A stretch of 64,000 bases of DNA from assembly GCA_902760345.1 (NCBI GenBank), contig CACWFY010000015.1:1-64000 (forward strand), given 5' to 3'. The notes under the pieces are model-generated. The model saw only the letters and a list, made by a program, of their open reading frames with translations. It did no database searches and had not been told where the DNA came from. A program made the position numbers and the translations under genes. Positions 28,265 to 37,423 of this stretch are shown here, one piece after another. How positions within the stretch are numbered: the stretch's first letter is position 1; every line of letters starts with the position of its first letter. The stretch comes from an uncultured Bacteroidales bacterium. GTDB lineage: Bacteria > Bacteroidota > Bacteroidia > Bacteroidales > Bacteroidaceae.

Positions 28265-29641
28265 TCAGAGGAGCTCTCGTGGGTCGGTGATTACTCCTGT
28301 TACAGCACATGCAGCAGCCACTAAGGGCGAAGCCAGAATAGTACGAGAGCCTGGTCCCTGACGTCCTTCAAAATTGCGGTTAGACGTAGAAACGGCATAC
28401 TTGCCAGCAGGCACCTTGTCATCGTTCATCGCCAGACAAGCCGAACAACCTGGCTGACGAATTTCAAAGCCGGCATCAGCCAGCACCTTGTCGAGACCTT
28501 CGTCCTCTATCTGCTGGCGCACAGCCCATGAACCTGGCACCAGCCATGCCACCACGTTGTCGGCCTTCTTGCGACCTTCGACAATAGAGGCAAAGGCGCG
28601 GAAGTCCTCGATGCGTCCATTAGTGCAAGCACCTAAGAATACATAGTCCATCTTCTTGCCCAACAACCGTTCACCGGCCATGAAGCCCATATAAGCAAGG
28701 GCCTTTTCGAAGTTGGCGTCACCCGTTGTCGGAATACTTTCCGTAATGCCAATACCCATGCCCGGATTTGTACCATAGGTCACACGAGGTTCGATATCAG
28801 CAGCGTCAAACGACAGTTCCTTGTCGAACACAGCATCGTCGCCACTCTTCAGTGTCTTCCAATAGGCGACAGCGCTCTCCCACTCTTCGCCCTTGGGTGC
28901 GTACTCCCTACCTTTTATATAATTAAAGGTCACCTCGTCAGGAGCAATGAATCCACCACGTGCGCCCATTTCTATCGATAGGTTGCAGAGCGTCAGGCGG
29001 CCCTCCATCGAGAGATTTCTGACCACCTCGCCAGCATATTCCACGAAATAACCTGTAGCACCTGAAGTCGACAGTTGCGCCATCAGATAGAGTGCCACAT
29101 CCTTAGCGGTCACACCCTTACCAAGTGTTCCGTTAATCGTGATGCGCATCGACTTCGGCTTCTGTTGCAGAATGCATTGTGAGGCCATCACCATCTCCAC
29201 CTCCGACGTTCCGATGCCAAAGGCCACAGCACCCATTGCACCATGCGTCGAAGTGTGCGAGTCGCCACAAACTATCGTCATACCTGGCAACGAAAGTCCT
29301 TTTTCAGGACCAACGACGTGAATGATACCATTGTCGCGAGACATCATGCCATAGTGCGTCAATCCAAACTCACGCGCGTTCCTTTCTAACATGTCCACCT
29401 GCGCCTTCGATACAGGATCCTCGATAGGTTTGTCCTGATCGTGCGTTGGTGTGTTATGGTCAGGCATACAGAATATCTGCCCAGGACGGAAACACTTCAG
29501 TCCTCTAGCCCGCATACCCTCAAAGGCCTGCGGCGACGTCACCTCGTGGCAATACAAGCGGTCGATATAGAGCTGTGTCGGCCCGTCGGCAACCGTCTGC
29601 ACCACGTGTGCATCCCATATCTTATCAAATAATGTGTTCAT
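28265..29641 (-). CDS. leuC: 3-isopropylmalate dehydratase, large subunit
   Basis: Aconitase-family subunit of 458 residues holding the [4Fe-4S] cluster. Cluster cysteines are in [11 protein letters not shown] and [12 protein letters not shown]; the substrate loops [18 protein letters not shown] and DHNTPT are intact. Works with LeuD. Its start shares one base with the leuA stop. Confidence 0.97.
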   Translation of the reverse strand: MNTLFDKIWDAHVVQTVADGPTQLYIDRLYCHEVTSPQAFEGMRARGLKCFRPGQIFCMPDHNTPTHDQDKPIEDPVSKAQVDMLERNAREFGLTHYGMMSRDNGIIHVVGPEKGLSLPGMTIVCGDSHTSTHGAMGAVAFGIGTSEVEMVMASQCILQQKPKSMRITINGTLGKGVTAKDVALYLMAQLSTSGATGYFVEYAGEVVRNLSMEGRLTLCNLSIEMGARGGFIAPDEVTFNYIKGREYAPKGEEWESAVAYWKTLKSGDDAVFDKELSFDAADIEPRVTYGTNPGMGIGITESIPTTGDANFEKALAYMGFMAGERLLGKKMDYVFLGACTNGRIEDFRAFASIVEGRKKADNVVAWLVPGSWAVRQQIEDEGLDKVLADAGFEIRQPGCSACLAMNDDKVPAGKYAVSTSNRNFEGRQGPGSRTILASPLVAAACAVTGVITDPRELL

Positions 29642-31146
29642 CAGTCTTCCACTCTGAATTTATTGATACAATCGATATATGCTTCCACGGAGGCCGTCAC
29701 GATGTCGGTATTGGCACCAAAGCCATAATAGAGACTACCGTCGTACTCCACCTGCATGTGCACTTTACCAACATCGTCGCTTCCCTTCGAAATGGCCTGA
29801 ATAGTAAACTCCTTCAGCGTCATCTGCTTCATGATAATCTTCTTCAGCGCCTTAATGGCCGCATCGACAGGACCATTGCCCGAAGCGGCAGCTTCGAACT
29901 TCTGTCCGCTTATGTCGAGACCGATAGAGGCTACCGACTTCACGCCCTTACCTGACGTCACTTGCAGGAAGTCGAGGCGAACGGCATGCGTGTCAGACAC
30001 ATCGGCACCCGCCAGCATCAGCACATCGGCATCCGAGATTTCCTTCTTCTTGTCGGCCAAAGCCAAGAACTGTTCGTATATCTTGTCAATCTTCTTCTCG
30101 TCGCTAACATCGACACCATTGATCATCAGACGATGTTTCAGGGCTGCACGACCACTGCGGGCGGTCAGTACGATGCTATTGTCGTCGATACCCACATCCT
30201 TGGGGTCGATAATCTCATACGTGTGTACATTCTTTAATACGCCGTCCTGATGGATACCGCTGCTGTGCGCAAAGGCGTTGCGACCCACGATGGCCTTGTT
30301 GGGCTGAACGGGCATATTCATCAGACTCGATACCATACGACTCGTAGGATAAATCTTCGTGGTGTTGATGTTTGTCTCAATATCAATATTCTTATGACAT
30401 TTCAGGATCATCGCAATTTCCTCCAACGACGTATTACCTGCACGCTCGCCAATGCCATTCACCGTAACCTCCACCTGACGGGCACCAGCCAGCACACCAT
30501 TCAGCGTATTAGCCGTTGCCATACCCAAGTCGTTGTGACAATGCGTAGATATGATACAGGCGTCGATGCCGTCCACGTGCTCCTTCAAGTACTTGATTTT
30601 CTCAAAGTATTCCTGCGGCAGACAATAGCCCGTTGTATCAGGGATATTGATAACCGTAGCACCAGCCTTGATGACCGCCTCGACGACTTGAGCCAGATAT
30701 TCGTTGTCCGTACGACCTGCATCCTCGCAATAGAACTCCACGTCGTCCACGAAACGCTTAGCATACTTCGTAGCAGCAACAGCCTGTTCCAGAATATGCT
30801 CACGTGTCGAATTGAACTTGTACTTAATGTGCTCGTCGCTCGTGCCGATACCCGTATGGATGCGCTTGTGCTTGGCATACTGCAGCGCCTCGACAGCTAC
30901 GTCGATATCGTGCTCTACGGCACGCGTCAGCGCACAAATGGTTGGCCACGTCACTGCCTTCGAAATCTCAATCACACTGTGGTAGTCGCCAGGACTCGAC
31001 ACAGGAAATCCTGCCTCAATCACGTCCACGCCCAACTGCTCCAGCGCCTTTGCCACCTGAATCTTCTCTACCGTGTTCAATTGGCAACCAGGCACCTGCT
31101 CGCCGTCGCGCAGCGTCGTGTCGAAAATGTACAATCTGTCACTCAT
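29641..31146 (-). CDS. leuA: 2-isopropylmalate synthase
   Basis: First committed enzyme of leucine synthesis: acetyl-CoA plus 2-oxoisovalerate to 2-isopropylmalate. The 501-residue protein has the TIM barrel ([42 protein letters not shown]) and the C-terminal regulatory domain that binds leucine for feedback inhibition in studied homologues. It heads the operon and lies downstream of an attenuator (31197-31348), so it is probably controlled both by termination and by feedback. Confidence 0.97.
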   Translation of the reverse strand: MSDRLYIFDTTLRDGEQVPGCQLNTVEKIQVAKALEQLGVDVIEAGFPVSSPGDYHSVIEISKAVTWPTICALTRAVEHDIDVAVEALQYAKHKRIHTGIGTSDEHIKYKFNSTREHILEQAVAATKYAKRFVDDVEFYCEDAGRTDNEYLAQVVEAVIKAGATVINIPDTTGYCLPQEYFEKIKYLKEHVDGIDACIISTHCHNDLGMATANTLNGVLAGARQVEVTVNGIGERAGNTSLEEIAMILKCHKNIDIETNINTTKIYPTSRMVSSLMNMPVQPNKAIVGRNAFAHSSGIHQDGVLKNVHTYEIIDPKDVGIDDNSIVLTARSGRAALKHRLMINGVDVSDEKKIDKIYEQFLALADKKKEISDADVLMLAGADVSDTHAVRLDFLQVTSGKGVKSVASIGLDISGQKFEAAASGNGPVDAAIKALKKIIMKQMTLKEFTIQAISKGSDDVGKVHMQVEYDGSLYYGFGANTDIVTASVEAYIDCINKFRVED

Positions 31147-31196
31147 TTCTTTTTTCCTTTTTATTTTCGATGTTTCGATGTTTCGAAGAGTAATAC

Positions 31197-31234
31197 GAAA
31201 AAAGCCTCTCTACACCCGGAAGTGAGAAAGGCTT
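31197..31234 (-). terminator. Attenuator terminator in the leu leader
   Basis: Read on the minus strand, AAGCCTTTCT (complement of 31225-31234) pairs with AGAGAGGCTT (complement of 31202-31211) over 10 positions including one G-T, followed by a run of T (complement of 31198-31203). It lies between the leader peptide gene and leuA. Its loop contains the sequence complementary to 31284-31293, so it can be blocked by an alternative pairing. Confidence 0.85.
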
Positions 31235-31293
31235 GTTCGTATTTTATTCAAATCTTTAATCTTAAATTTCTGAATACGCCTCATCACTTCCGG
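31216..31293 (-). promoter_or_regulatory. Antiterminator pairing of the leu leader
   Basis: CCGGAAGTGA within the leader peptide gene (complement of 31284-31293, codons 19-22) is perfectly complementary over 10 nt to TCACTTCCGG in the terminator loop (complement of 31216-31225). The two helices compete for the same RNA. Stalling of a ribosome on the Ile/Leu codons upstream would leave the first strand free and favour readthrough; the exact footprint timing is inferred. Confidence 0.75.
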
Positions 31294-31348
31294 CCACGTT
31301 ACGCAGTCGAATAATAATAATGTTGCTAATCAGATTAAGACTCTTCAT
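31262..31348 (-). CDS. leuL: Leader peptide of the leu operon (28 residues, branched-chain rich)
   Basis: ATG to TAA, 29 codons, beginning about 19 bases after the expected transcription start. It encodes MKSLNLISN, then four consecutive Ile (all ATT, residues 10-13), then RLRNVAGSDEAYSEI. Ten of 28 residues are Leu, Ile or Val (3 Leu, 6 Ile, 1 Val). The codon cluster is placed so that a stalled ribosome would leave codons 19-22 free to pair with the terminator loop. This matches the design of amino-acid attenuators of enterobacterial leu and ilv operons. It is not similar in sequence to those peptides as far as I recall. Regulation by Ile as well as Leu supply is suggested by the Ile run. 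Confidence 0.8.
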   Translation of the reverse strand: MKSLNLISNIIIIRLRNVAGSDEAYSEI

Positions 31349-31373
31349 ATCGTCGTTCTTACTATTTCGGCTG

Positions 31374-31404
31374 CAAAATTACATAATAATCGCGAAACCA
31401 CAAA
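31374..31404 (-). promoter_or_regulatory. Promoter of the leu operon
   Basis: -33 TTTG (complement of 31401-31404), 19-base spacer, -7 TAATTTTG (complement of 31374-31381). Transcription should start near 31367, so about 220 bases of leader precede leuA. Confidence 0.8.
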
Positions 31405-31406
31405 AC

Positions 31407-31441
31407 AAATTGCCACTTTTTTCAGCAAAAAGTGGCAATTT
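31407..31441. terminator. Terminator after the DUF4301 gene
   Basis: AAATTGCCACTTTTT (31407-31421) and AAAAAGTGGCAATTT (31427-31441) form a perfect long stem around a 5-base loop. It separates the DUF4301 gene from the leu promoter and is suited to stop transcription in both directions. Confidence 0.88.
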
Positions 31442-31453
31442 GTCTTTTGGATT

Positions 31454-32953
31454 TTACTGATGCTGGTCGCGCAACAGGTCGTTGACGGTCTTCACAGGGT
31501 TGAAGGTCGACAGCGGCACCTCAACGAAAACGGTCGACCAGTTGCTCATAGCACCATTCCACAAACCAGGCAACTCGAGAGCCTGCAGTTCCTTTCCGCT
31601 CTTCGACTTCTGCGAGATAAAGCCCGTAGTGACATCAACATAATCGGGCAGATTGAAAGGCTGACCCTTATAATCCTTGACAGCGCAGACAAGATCGACA
31701 GGATTGAAGTGAGTACCCTGCGTAAACATGTCCATATACTCCTTGTTTGACTTGTCGATTTGTGAGCTTTCCAGAATCTGAAGTGACACAGTACCGTCTT
31801 GGTTGTAGGTCAGGAACGGACCACCACCAGGCTCACCGACATTCTTCACGACACCGCAAACGCGCATCGGACGGTTCAACTTACGACGCAGATAGTCGGC
31901 ATCTTCCTTCTGTCCTTTCGGATCAGTACAGAGTTGCTCACGTACGAACTTAGCCATTTCAGCAAGTTGTGCTTCAGTAGCTCCCTCGTCCAAGATGCGC
32001 AGATACTCGAAGGCCTTCTGCTGCAGGGTGACGAGCACACCAGCGATAATCTGCTTCCAGATGACGGTATCGGTCTTCAGGCGATCAGGTACGACGTTAT
32101 CAATATTCTTCACAAAGATGACGTCGGCATCAATCTCGTTCAGATTCTCGATAAGTGCACCATGTCCACCAGGACGGAACAACAGCGAGCCGTCGCTGTT
32201 GCGGAATGGCGTACCGTCTGGATTAGCAGCAACGGTGTCAGTCGACGGTTTCTGCTCAGAGAAGGTGATATCATAGTGAATACCAAACTTCTGGGCAAAG
32301 TAGTCGACCTTCTGGGCAACCTTTGCCTTGAAAAGCTCCATGTGCTCGTGGGAAACGGTGAAATGTACATTCGCCTCACCGTTCGAAGCAGCATAGAGGG
32401 CACCTTCCACCAAGTGCTCCTCCATCGGGGTACGCGGACCCTCTGGATAGTTGTGGAACAACAGCAGGCCCTTAGGCAACTGACCGTAGTTCAACCCCTC
32501 AGCCTTCAGCATATTGGCAGCCACGGCCTTGTAGTTACCCTCAGCCTTCAGCGCCTTGATGCCTTTTCCTTCGTTCTTCTGGCAGACAGCATCGAGCTCG
32601 TCGTAGAAAGCGAACTTGGCGATGTTGTCAAAATACTTCTCCTCGAAGGGAGTGGTAGGTTTGTCGTAGTCAGCGTCGACAAAGGCAAACACGTCCTTGA
32701 ACATACGGCTGGCAGCACCCGAGGCGGGCACGAACTTTACCACACGCTTGCCAGCAGCCTTATAGCGCTGCCAAGCCTCTACAAATTTCTTTCCCTCGTC
32801 CTTTGCTGGCGCGACGATACCACGGCCGATAGCTGCGGCAGCCTCAAGCTTCAGGAATGGGAAACCGGTTTTAAACTGTCCCAGCTGGGTCTCAATCTGC
32901 TGCTCAGAGATTCCCTTCTGAGCGAGCTGTTTAAGATCTTGTTGTGTCAACAT
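31454..32953 (-). CDS. DUF4301 family protein, nucleotidyltransferase-like
   Basis: A 499-residue cytosolic protein of the DUF4301 family, common in Bacteroidota. Two stretches recall sugar-nucleotide pyrophosphorylases: KFVPASGAASRMFKDVFAF, like the N-terminal nucleotide-binding loop, and RPGGHGALIENLNEIDADVIFVKNIDNV, like the PGGHGD...NxDN region of UTP-dependent uridylyltransferases. I infer a GT-A-like fold; substrate and activity are unknown. It follows the DUF3127 gene by 42 bases and ends at a strong terminator, so the two form a small unit. Confidence 0.8.
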   Translation of the reverse strand: MLTQQDLKQLAQKGISEQQIETQLGQFKTGFPFLKLEAAAAIGRGIVAPAKDEGKKFVEAWQRYKAAGKRVVKFVPASGAASRMFKDVFAFVDADYDKPTTPFEEKYFDNIAKFAFYDELDAVCQKNEGKGIKALKAEGNYKAVAANMLKAEGLNYGQLPKGLLLFHNYPEGPRTPMEEHLVEGALYAASNGEANVHFTVSHEHMELFKAKVAQKVDYFAQKFGIHYDITFSEQKPSTDTVAANPDGTPFRNSDGSLLFRPGGHGALIENLNEIDADVIFVKNIDNVVPDRLKTDTVIWKQIIAGVLVTLQQKAFEYLRILDEGATEAQLAEMAKFVREQLCTDPKGQKEDADYLRRKLNRPMRVCGVVKNVGEPGGGPFLTYNQDGTVSLQILESSQIDKSNKEYMDMFTQGTHFNPVDLVCAVKDYKGQPFNLPDYVDVTTGFISQKSKSGKELQALELPGLWNGAMSNWSTVFVEVPLSTFNPVKTVNDLLRDQHQ

Positions 32954-32995
32954 AGTTTAGGCTTTTTATTATTATTAGAATGTACGCGTGAAAAA

Positions 32996-33391
32996 TCAGA
33001 AGGGCAGATCGTCGGCACTCCCCTCACCAATGGGTTCTTGTGCGGGAGGGAAAGGAGCGGCAGCATCCTGAGGAGCAGCCATAGGAGCGCCCATAGGAGC
33101 GGCAGCAACAGGTGCGGCAGTTGCAGGAGCTACGTTGAATGCGCGGATGTCATTGAACCAACGGCCATTATATTCGTGAGCGTCGATATCAAAAGAAATG
33201 GTCAGATCCTGACCCAGCTGAATATTGAACTGCTTGATGCGGTCCTCTCCAAATACGCGGAATACACATTTTTTTGGATACTGTCCTGGAACTTCAATGA
33301 CATAATCCTGAGACATCCACGAGTTTCCTGTGCGCTGAGAGACACCACTTGTTGCCGGCAATACGGCAATAATCTTTCCTGTTAAATCCAT
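32996..33391 (-). CDS. DUF3127 family small protein, OB-fold-like
   Basis: A 131-residue protein. The first 90 residues (MDLTGKIIAVLPATSGVSQ, WMSQDYVIEVPGQYPKKCVF, YNGRWFNDIRAFNV) match DUF3127, which has an OB-fold-like pattern resembling single-strand-binding proteins. The last 40 residues are Ala/Pro-rich and end DDLPF, an acidic-hydrophobic tip reminiscent of the SSB C-terminal tail. DNA binding is a guess from that likeness. It is divergent from dnaN; a degenerate -7 (TAATTTCG, complement of 33433-33440) lies upstream. Confidence 0.78.
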   Translation of the reverse strand: MDLTGKIIAVLPATSGVSQRTGNSWMSQDYVIEVPGQYPKKCVFRVFGEDRIKQFNIQLGQDLTISFDIDAHEYNGRWFNDIRAFNVAPATAAPVAAAPMGAPMAAPQDAAAPFPPAQEPIGEGSADDLPF

Positions 33392-33480
33392 AATTATTCT
33401 TTTATTCTATGATGTTTTATGCTTTCAGTTTGCGAAATTACGGAAAATAATTTTAAAATCAGCATTTTTCTTCAAATATT

Positions 33481-33512
33481 TTTGCGATTGACCAACTTAT
33501 TTTGTATTTTTG
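33481..33512 (+). promoter_or_regulatory. Promoter of dnaN
   Basis: -33 TTTG (33481-33484), 20-base spacer, -7 TATTTTTG (33505-33512), then 44 bases to the ATG. Confidence 0.75.
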
Positions 33513-33556
33513 TACTCAAATACGCAAATACGAACGAAACTAAAAATTAAATACCC

Positions 33557-34681
33557 ATGAGATTTACCGTATCCAGTACTGCATTAAGCAGCAAACTTAA
33601 CGCTCTTTCAAGAGTAATCAACAGCAAGAATTCATTGCCTATCCTGGCTGATTTCCTGTTTGACGTGCAAGACAACATGCTCTATCTGACGGCCTCAGAC
33701 AGCGAGAACGTCATGAAGACGCAGATCGAGGTCAGCGAGTGTGACAACAATGGTCGTTTCTGCATCAGCAACCACGACCTTTTGGAGGCTGTCAAGGGTT
33801 TCTCTGAGCAACCTATCACCTTCGATATTGACCAAACCAGTAACATTGCCAAGATTTCATACCAAAATGGTATGTTCTCACTACCTGTAGAAAATGCTGA
33901 CGAATTTCCGCAGGCACAAGGCATCAGCGAAGGTGCCCAGACGATTGCCATCTCCACCGCTTTGTTGGCTGAGAACGTCAACCGCTCGCTATTTGCTACT
34001 GCACAAGACGAGTTACGCCCTGTGATGAATGGTATCTACTTCGACTTGACCCCTGATTATCTGGCAGTTGTAGCCAGCGACGGTCACAAGTTGGTACGCA
34101 ACAAGATACTGACCATCCACAGCGATCAGCCTGCCGCCTTCATCCTGCCGAAGAAGCCCGCCTCACTGTTGAAGAACCTGCTGGGTAAGGACGGTGGCGA
34201 CGTCATCATCCGTTTCGACGAGCGCAACGCAAAAATCAAGTTTGACGAAGGTGAACTGATCTGTCGTCTGATTGAGGGCCGCTACCCGAACTATAATTCA
34301 GTAATTCCACAGAACAACCCCAACCAGCTGACTGTCGACCGTCTGGGCCTCTTGGCCGCTCTGCGCCGCGTACAGCCTTTCGCCAACGACTCCAGCAACC
34401 TGATTCGCTTCCACGTTGAGGGTGGCACGCTGCAGTTGGACGCTGAGGACTACGACTTCTCAAAGACCGCTACCGAGCGCATGTCGTGCGACTACAACGG
34501 TCAGCCCATGAGCATCGGCTTCAAGGGTTCGTCGTTCATCGAGATTCTGAACAACTTCGACTGTCAGGAGGTGATTTTGCAGCTGGCTGACCCCAGCCGT
34601 GCCGGATTGGTGCTGCCCTCTGAGCAGCCCGAGAATCAGGACGTGCTCATGCTGATGATGCCAATGCTGATCAATGATTAG
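33557..34681 (+). CDS. dnaN: DNA polymerase III beta subunit (sliding clamp)
   Basis: A 374-residue ring-forming clamp that tethers replicative polymerase and other enzymes to DNA. Begins MRFTVSSTALSSKLNALSRV and contains ILADFLFDV, ATAQDELRPVMNGIYFDL and the C-terminal LVLPSEQPENQDVLMLMMPML, all typical. Three-domain length is normal. It is followed after 52 bases by the exonuclease gene; the spacer is made of GAGGTAAGAGGT-type words. No dnaA is nearby, so this is not evidence of the origin. Confidence 0.98.
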   Translation: MRFTVSSTALSSKLNALSRVINSKNSLPILADFLFDVQDNMLYLTASDSENVMKTQIEVSECDNNGRFCISNHDLLEAVKGFSEQPITFDIDQTSNIAKISYQNGMFSLPVENADEFPQAQGISEGAQTIAISTALLAENVNRSLFATAQDELRPVMNGIYFDLTPDYLAVVASDGHKLVRNKILTIHSDQPAAFILPKKPASLLKNLLGKDGGDVIIRFDERNAKIKFDEGELICRLIEGRYPNYNSVIPQNNPNQLTVDRLGLLAALRRVQPFANDSSNLIRFHVEGGTLQLDAEDYDFSKTATERMSCDYNGQPMSIGFKGSSFIEILNNFDCQEVILQLADPSRAGLVLPSEQPENQDVLMLMMPMLIND

Positions 34682-34733
34682 AGGTGAGAGGTAAGTAGTA
34701 AGAGGTAAGAGGTAAGAGGCAAGAACGAAGACT
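34682..34733 (+). repeat. Short-word tandem spacer between dnaN and the exonuclease gene
   Basis: The spacer is almost wholly built of GAGGTAA/GAGGTGA words (aggtgagaggtaagtagtaagaggtaagagg type). Similar word-repeat spacers of different words lie at 19405-19430, 22871-22911, 28244-28264, 31165-31190, 37399-37423 and 62225-62261. Confidence 0.7.
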
Positions 34734-35561
34734 ATGAAGCTGAACTTACAGAAGCCATTAGTGATTTTCGACCTGGAGACCACGGGTCTTGATATGGTCA
34801 AGGACCGTGTTATCCAGATATCTTATATTAAGGTATTCCCCGACGGCCGCGAGGTTCGTGGAAACGAACTCGTCAACCCCGAGAAGTCCATTCCTGACTT
34901 AATCACCCAACTGACGGGCATCAGCGATGCCGACGTCAAGAGCAAGCCGACCTTCAAGCAGTTAGCCAGCAAGTTGAGCGAGGTGTTTACAGGCTCCGAC
35001 ATTGCCGGATTCAACTCGAACTACTTCGACATTCCGATGCTGGCCGAGGAATTCCTGCGTGCTGGTGTGGACTTCGACTTCTCGAAGGCACGCCTCATTG
35101 ACGCCTGCACCATTTTCAAGAAGCTGGAGCGCCGCAATCTGGCATCGGCCTATAAGTTCTACTGCGGACGCCGCATGGAAGACGACTTCGAGGCTCACCG
35201 TGCCGACCAGGACACCGAGGCGACCTATCGCGTACTCATGGGCGAGTTGGACTACTATACTGAGGAGCACCAGCGCGCCTTGGGCGAAGACCCCACAGAC
35301 CGCGTGTTACAGAACGACATGCAGGCATTGGCCGACTTCTCGAAGACCAACGACAATGTCGACTTCGCAGGTCGCATCGTGTGGGCAGAGGTCAACGGTG
35401 TGCGCACTGAGGTATTCAACTTCGGCAAGCACAAGGGACTGCCTGTGGCTGACGTGTTGCGTATGGATCCTGGATACTACAGCTGGATACTGGCTGGCGA
35501 CTTCACCTATAACACAAAGCAGGTGTTGACGCGTATTCGCTTGCGCGAGGCACAGAAATAA
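34734..35561 (+). CDS. DnaQ-like 3'-5' exonuclease (DEDDh)
   Basis: A 275-residue protein. The exonuclease domain (1-170) has FDLETTGLD (Exo I Asp and Glu), GFNSNYFDIPML (Exo II Asp) and AHRADQDTEAT (Exo III His and Asp), so all catalytic residues are present. The C-terminal part (GKHKGLPVADVLRMDPGYYSWI) is a short domain seen after such exonucleases in Bacteroidota. It sits right behind dnaN, which suggests a proofreading epsilon-like role, though it might be a separate repair exonuclease. Confidence 0.88.
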   Translation: MKLNLQKPLVIFDLETTGLDMVKDRVIQISYIKVFPDGREVRGNELVNPEKSIPDLITQLTGISDADVKSKPTFKQLASKLSEVFTGSDIAGFNSNYFDIPMLAEEFLRAGVDFDFSKARLIDACTIFKKLERRNLASAYKFYCGRRMEDDFEAHRADQDTEATYRVLMGELDYYTEEHQRALGEDPTDRVLQNDMQALADFSKTNDNVDFAGRIVWAEVNGVRTEVFNFGKHKGLPVADVLRMDPGYYSWILAGDFTYNTKQVLTRIRLREAQK

Positions 35562-35576
35562 GAAGCCTACCCCAAC

Positions 35577-35600
35577 CCCTCCCCAAGGGAGGGGCTTTTT
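35577..35600 (+). terminator. Terminator-like hairpin between exonuclease and coaBC
   Basis: CCCCTCCC (35577-35584) and GGGAGGGG (35587-35594) form a GC-only stem followed by CTTTTTT. It lies 15 bases after the exonuclease stop and 17 before the coaBC start. Confidence 0.7.
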
Positions 35601-35616
35601 TAAATCATATAAGGAA

Positions 35617-36807
35617 ATGCTCAAAGGAAAGAAAATCGTCTTAGGTATCACGGGGTCGATAGCGGCCTACAAGTCGTGCCTGATTATTCGCGGCCTTATC
35701 AAGGCTGGCGTTGAGGTGCAGGTGGTCATCACGCCTGCCGGCAAGGAGTTTATCACGCCTATCACGTTGTCGGCGCTGACCCACAAACCCGTTGTCAGCG
35801 AATTTTTCTCACAGCGCGACGGCACGTGGAACTCTCACGTCGACCTGGGACTGTGGGCCGACGCCATGCTGATAGCGCCCTGTACGGCCTCGACCTTGGG
35901 CAAGATGGCTAACGGCATTGCCGACAACATGCTCATCACGACCTACCTGTCGATGAAGGCGCCCGTCTTCATTGCGCCTGCTATGGACCTCGACATGTAC
36001 CAGCACCCCACGACCCAGCAGAACATGGAGCGCCTGAAGAGCTTTGGCAACCAGATCATCGAGCCGCAAAGCGGTTTTCTAGCTTCTGGCTTGGAGGGCA
36101 AGGGACGCATGGAGGAGCCTGAAGCTATCGTGGCTTATCTCGACGCCTACTTCGACAAGAAAGACCTTCAGGGCAAGAAAATCATGCTGACCGCCGGACC
36201 TACCTATGAAAAGATAGATCCTGTGCGCTTCATCGGCAACTACTCCAGCGGAAAGATGGGCTTTGCGCTCGCCGAGGAGTGTGCGCGCCGAGGTGCCGAG
36301 GTGACGCTGATAGCCGGCCCTGTCAGTCTGAAGACGCCCTATCCCACCATTCGCCGCATCGATGTCGAGAGCTGCCAGCAGATGTATGACGCAGCCACAA
36401 CGGCATTCCGCGACTGCGACGCCGCCATTCTGTGTGCTGCCGTTGCCGACTTCCGCCCTACTGAGCAGGCCGACCGCAAGATCAAGCGCGAGAAGGACGA
36501 CCTCGTCATCCGCCTACAGCCGACCCACGACATTGCTGCCACGCTGGGACAGATGAAACGCAATGACCAGTTACTCGTCGGTTTCGCATTGGAAACCAAC
36601 GACGAGCAGGCCAATGCACAGAAGAAACTCGAGAAGAAGAACCTCGACTTCATCGTGCTCAACTCGCTACGCAACGAGGGCACCTGCTTCCAGTCGGACG
36701 AGAATCAGATTAGTATCCTGTCGAAAGACGGGCAACGAGATTTTGACAAAAAAGCCAAAACCGTCGTTGCCCGCGACATTGTTGACGAACTTCAGAAGAG
36801 ACTTTAG
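35617..36807 (+). CDS. coaBC: Bifunctional phosphopantothenoylcysteine decarboxylase/phosphopantothenate-cysteine ligase
   Basis: A 396-residue bifunctional enzyme making 4'-phosphopantetheine for coenzyme A. The N-terminal flavoprotein CoaC domain has GITGSIAAYKS, a histidine in WNSHVDLG, and the PAMDLDMYQHP motif. The CoaB ligase domain has MLTAGPTYEKIDPVRFIGNYSSGKMG and ends with VGFALETND and KNLDFIVLNSL. Both domains look complete. It converges on iorB with an 18-base gap. Confidence 0.96.
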   Translation: MLKGKKIVLGITGSIAAYKSCLIIRGLIKAGVEVQVVITPAGKEFITPITLSALTHKPVVSEFFSQRDGTWNSHVDLGLWADAMLIAPCTASTLGKMANGIADNMLITTYLSMKAPVFIAPAMDLDMYQHPTTQQNMERLKSFGNQIIEPQSGFLASGLEGKGRMEEPEAIVAYLDAYFDKKDLQGKKIMLTAGPTYEKIDPVRFIGNYSSGKMGFALAEECARRGAEVTLIAGPVSLKTPYPTIRRIDVESCQQMYDAATTAFRDCDAAILCAAVADFRPTEQADRKIKREKDDLVIRLQPTHDIAATLGQMKRNDQLLVGFALETNDEQANAQKKLEKKNLDFIVLNSLRNEGTCFQSDENQISILSKDGQRDFDKKAKTVVARDIVDELQKRL

Positions 36808-36825
36808 CGCCAGGGACGACAGTCC

Positions 36826-37398
36826 TTAGCGCTGAGCCTCACGGCCAATAGCCAACGCCTTGATGTTGGCCTCGACGATGGCCTCGCCCTTGCGTCCGAA
36901 GACGCGGCGGATGGCCTCTTCCAGTTTATCGTACTCGATACCCAAAGCCTTCTGGGCAGCACCCAGCAGGATGACGTTGGCCGAACGGGGCACACCCGCC
37001 TCCTTCGCCTTTTGCTCGATGTCCAGCATGATGACGTTGGGCAGCTTGTCCAAGTCAGCCTTAATCGTCTCAATCTCAGGATAGTTCGGAATATTCACGA
37101 AAGGAGCACTCGAAGTGATAATCCAGCCGTCTTTTGCCAGGAAAGGCAGATAGCGCAGGGCCTCCATGGGCTCCATAGAGATGATGACGTCTGCCCCACC
37201 CTTCGGTATCAGGTCGCTGCTGATGGGATTGCTCGAGATGCGCAGATTCGACTGCACGTCACCACCGCGCTGCGACATGCCGTGCACCTCGGCCTGCTTG
37301 ATGTAAAGGTTCTCCTTGAGGGCTGCCTCGCCAATGATGGTTGCGATAGAGAGGATGCCTTGTCCTCCTACGCCACACAAGATAATATCTGTTTTCAT
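36826..37398 (-). CDS. iorB: Indolepyruvate:ferredoxin oxidoreductase, beta subunit
   Basis: A 190-residue pyruvate:ferredoxin oxidoreductase gamma-like domain. Starts MKTDIILCGVGGQGILSIATIIGEAA, with the EVHGMSQRGGDVQSNLRI motif typical of IorB. Works with IorA to decarboxylate oxidatively 2-oxoacids from aromatic amino acids (indolepyruvate, phenylpyruvate) to acyl-CoA, reducing ferredoxin; run in reverse it can make aromatic amino acids. It follows iorA by 25 bases of TTTCGATA-type words. Confidence 0.94.
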   Translation of the reverse strand: MKTDIILCGVGGQGILSIATIIGEAALKENLYIKQAEVHGMSQRGGDVQSNLRISSNPISSDLIPKGGADVIISMEPMEALRYLPFLAKDGWIITSSAPFVNIPNYPEIETIKADLDKLPNVIMLDIEQKAKEAGVPRSANVILLGAAQKALGIEYDKLEEAIRRVFGRKGEAIVEANIKALAIGREAQR

Positions 37399-37423
37399 AT
37401 TTCGATATTTCGTTATTTCGACA

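Noticed and set aside
30250-31314. A 354-codon plus-strand frame antisense to leuA
   Set aside because: It is a shadow of the LeuA reading frame and would run through the leu attenuator terminator.
31799-33385. A 528-codon plus-strand frame antisense to DUF4301 and DUF3127
   Set aside because: It crosses two well-supported genes on the other strand, encodes no recognisable motifs, and is explained by the codon bias of those genes.
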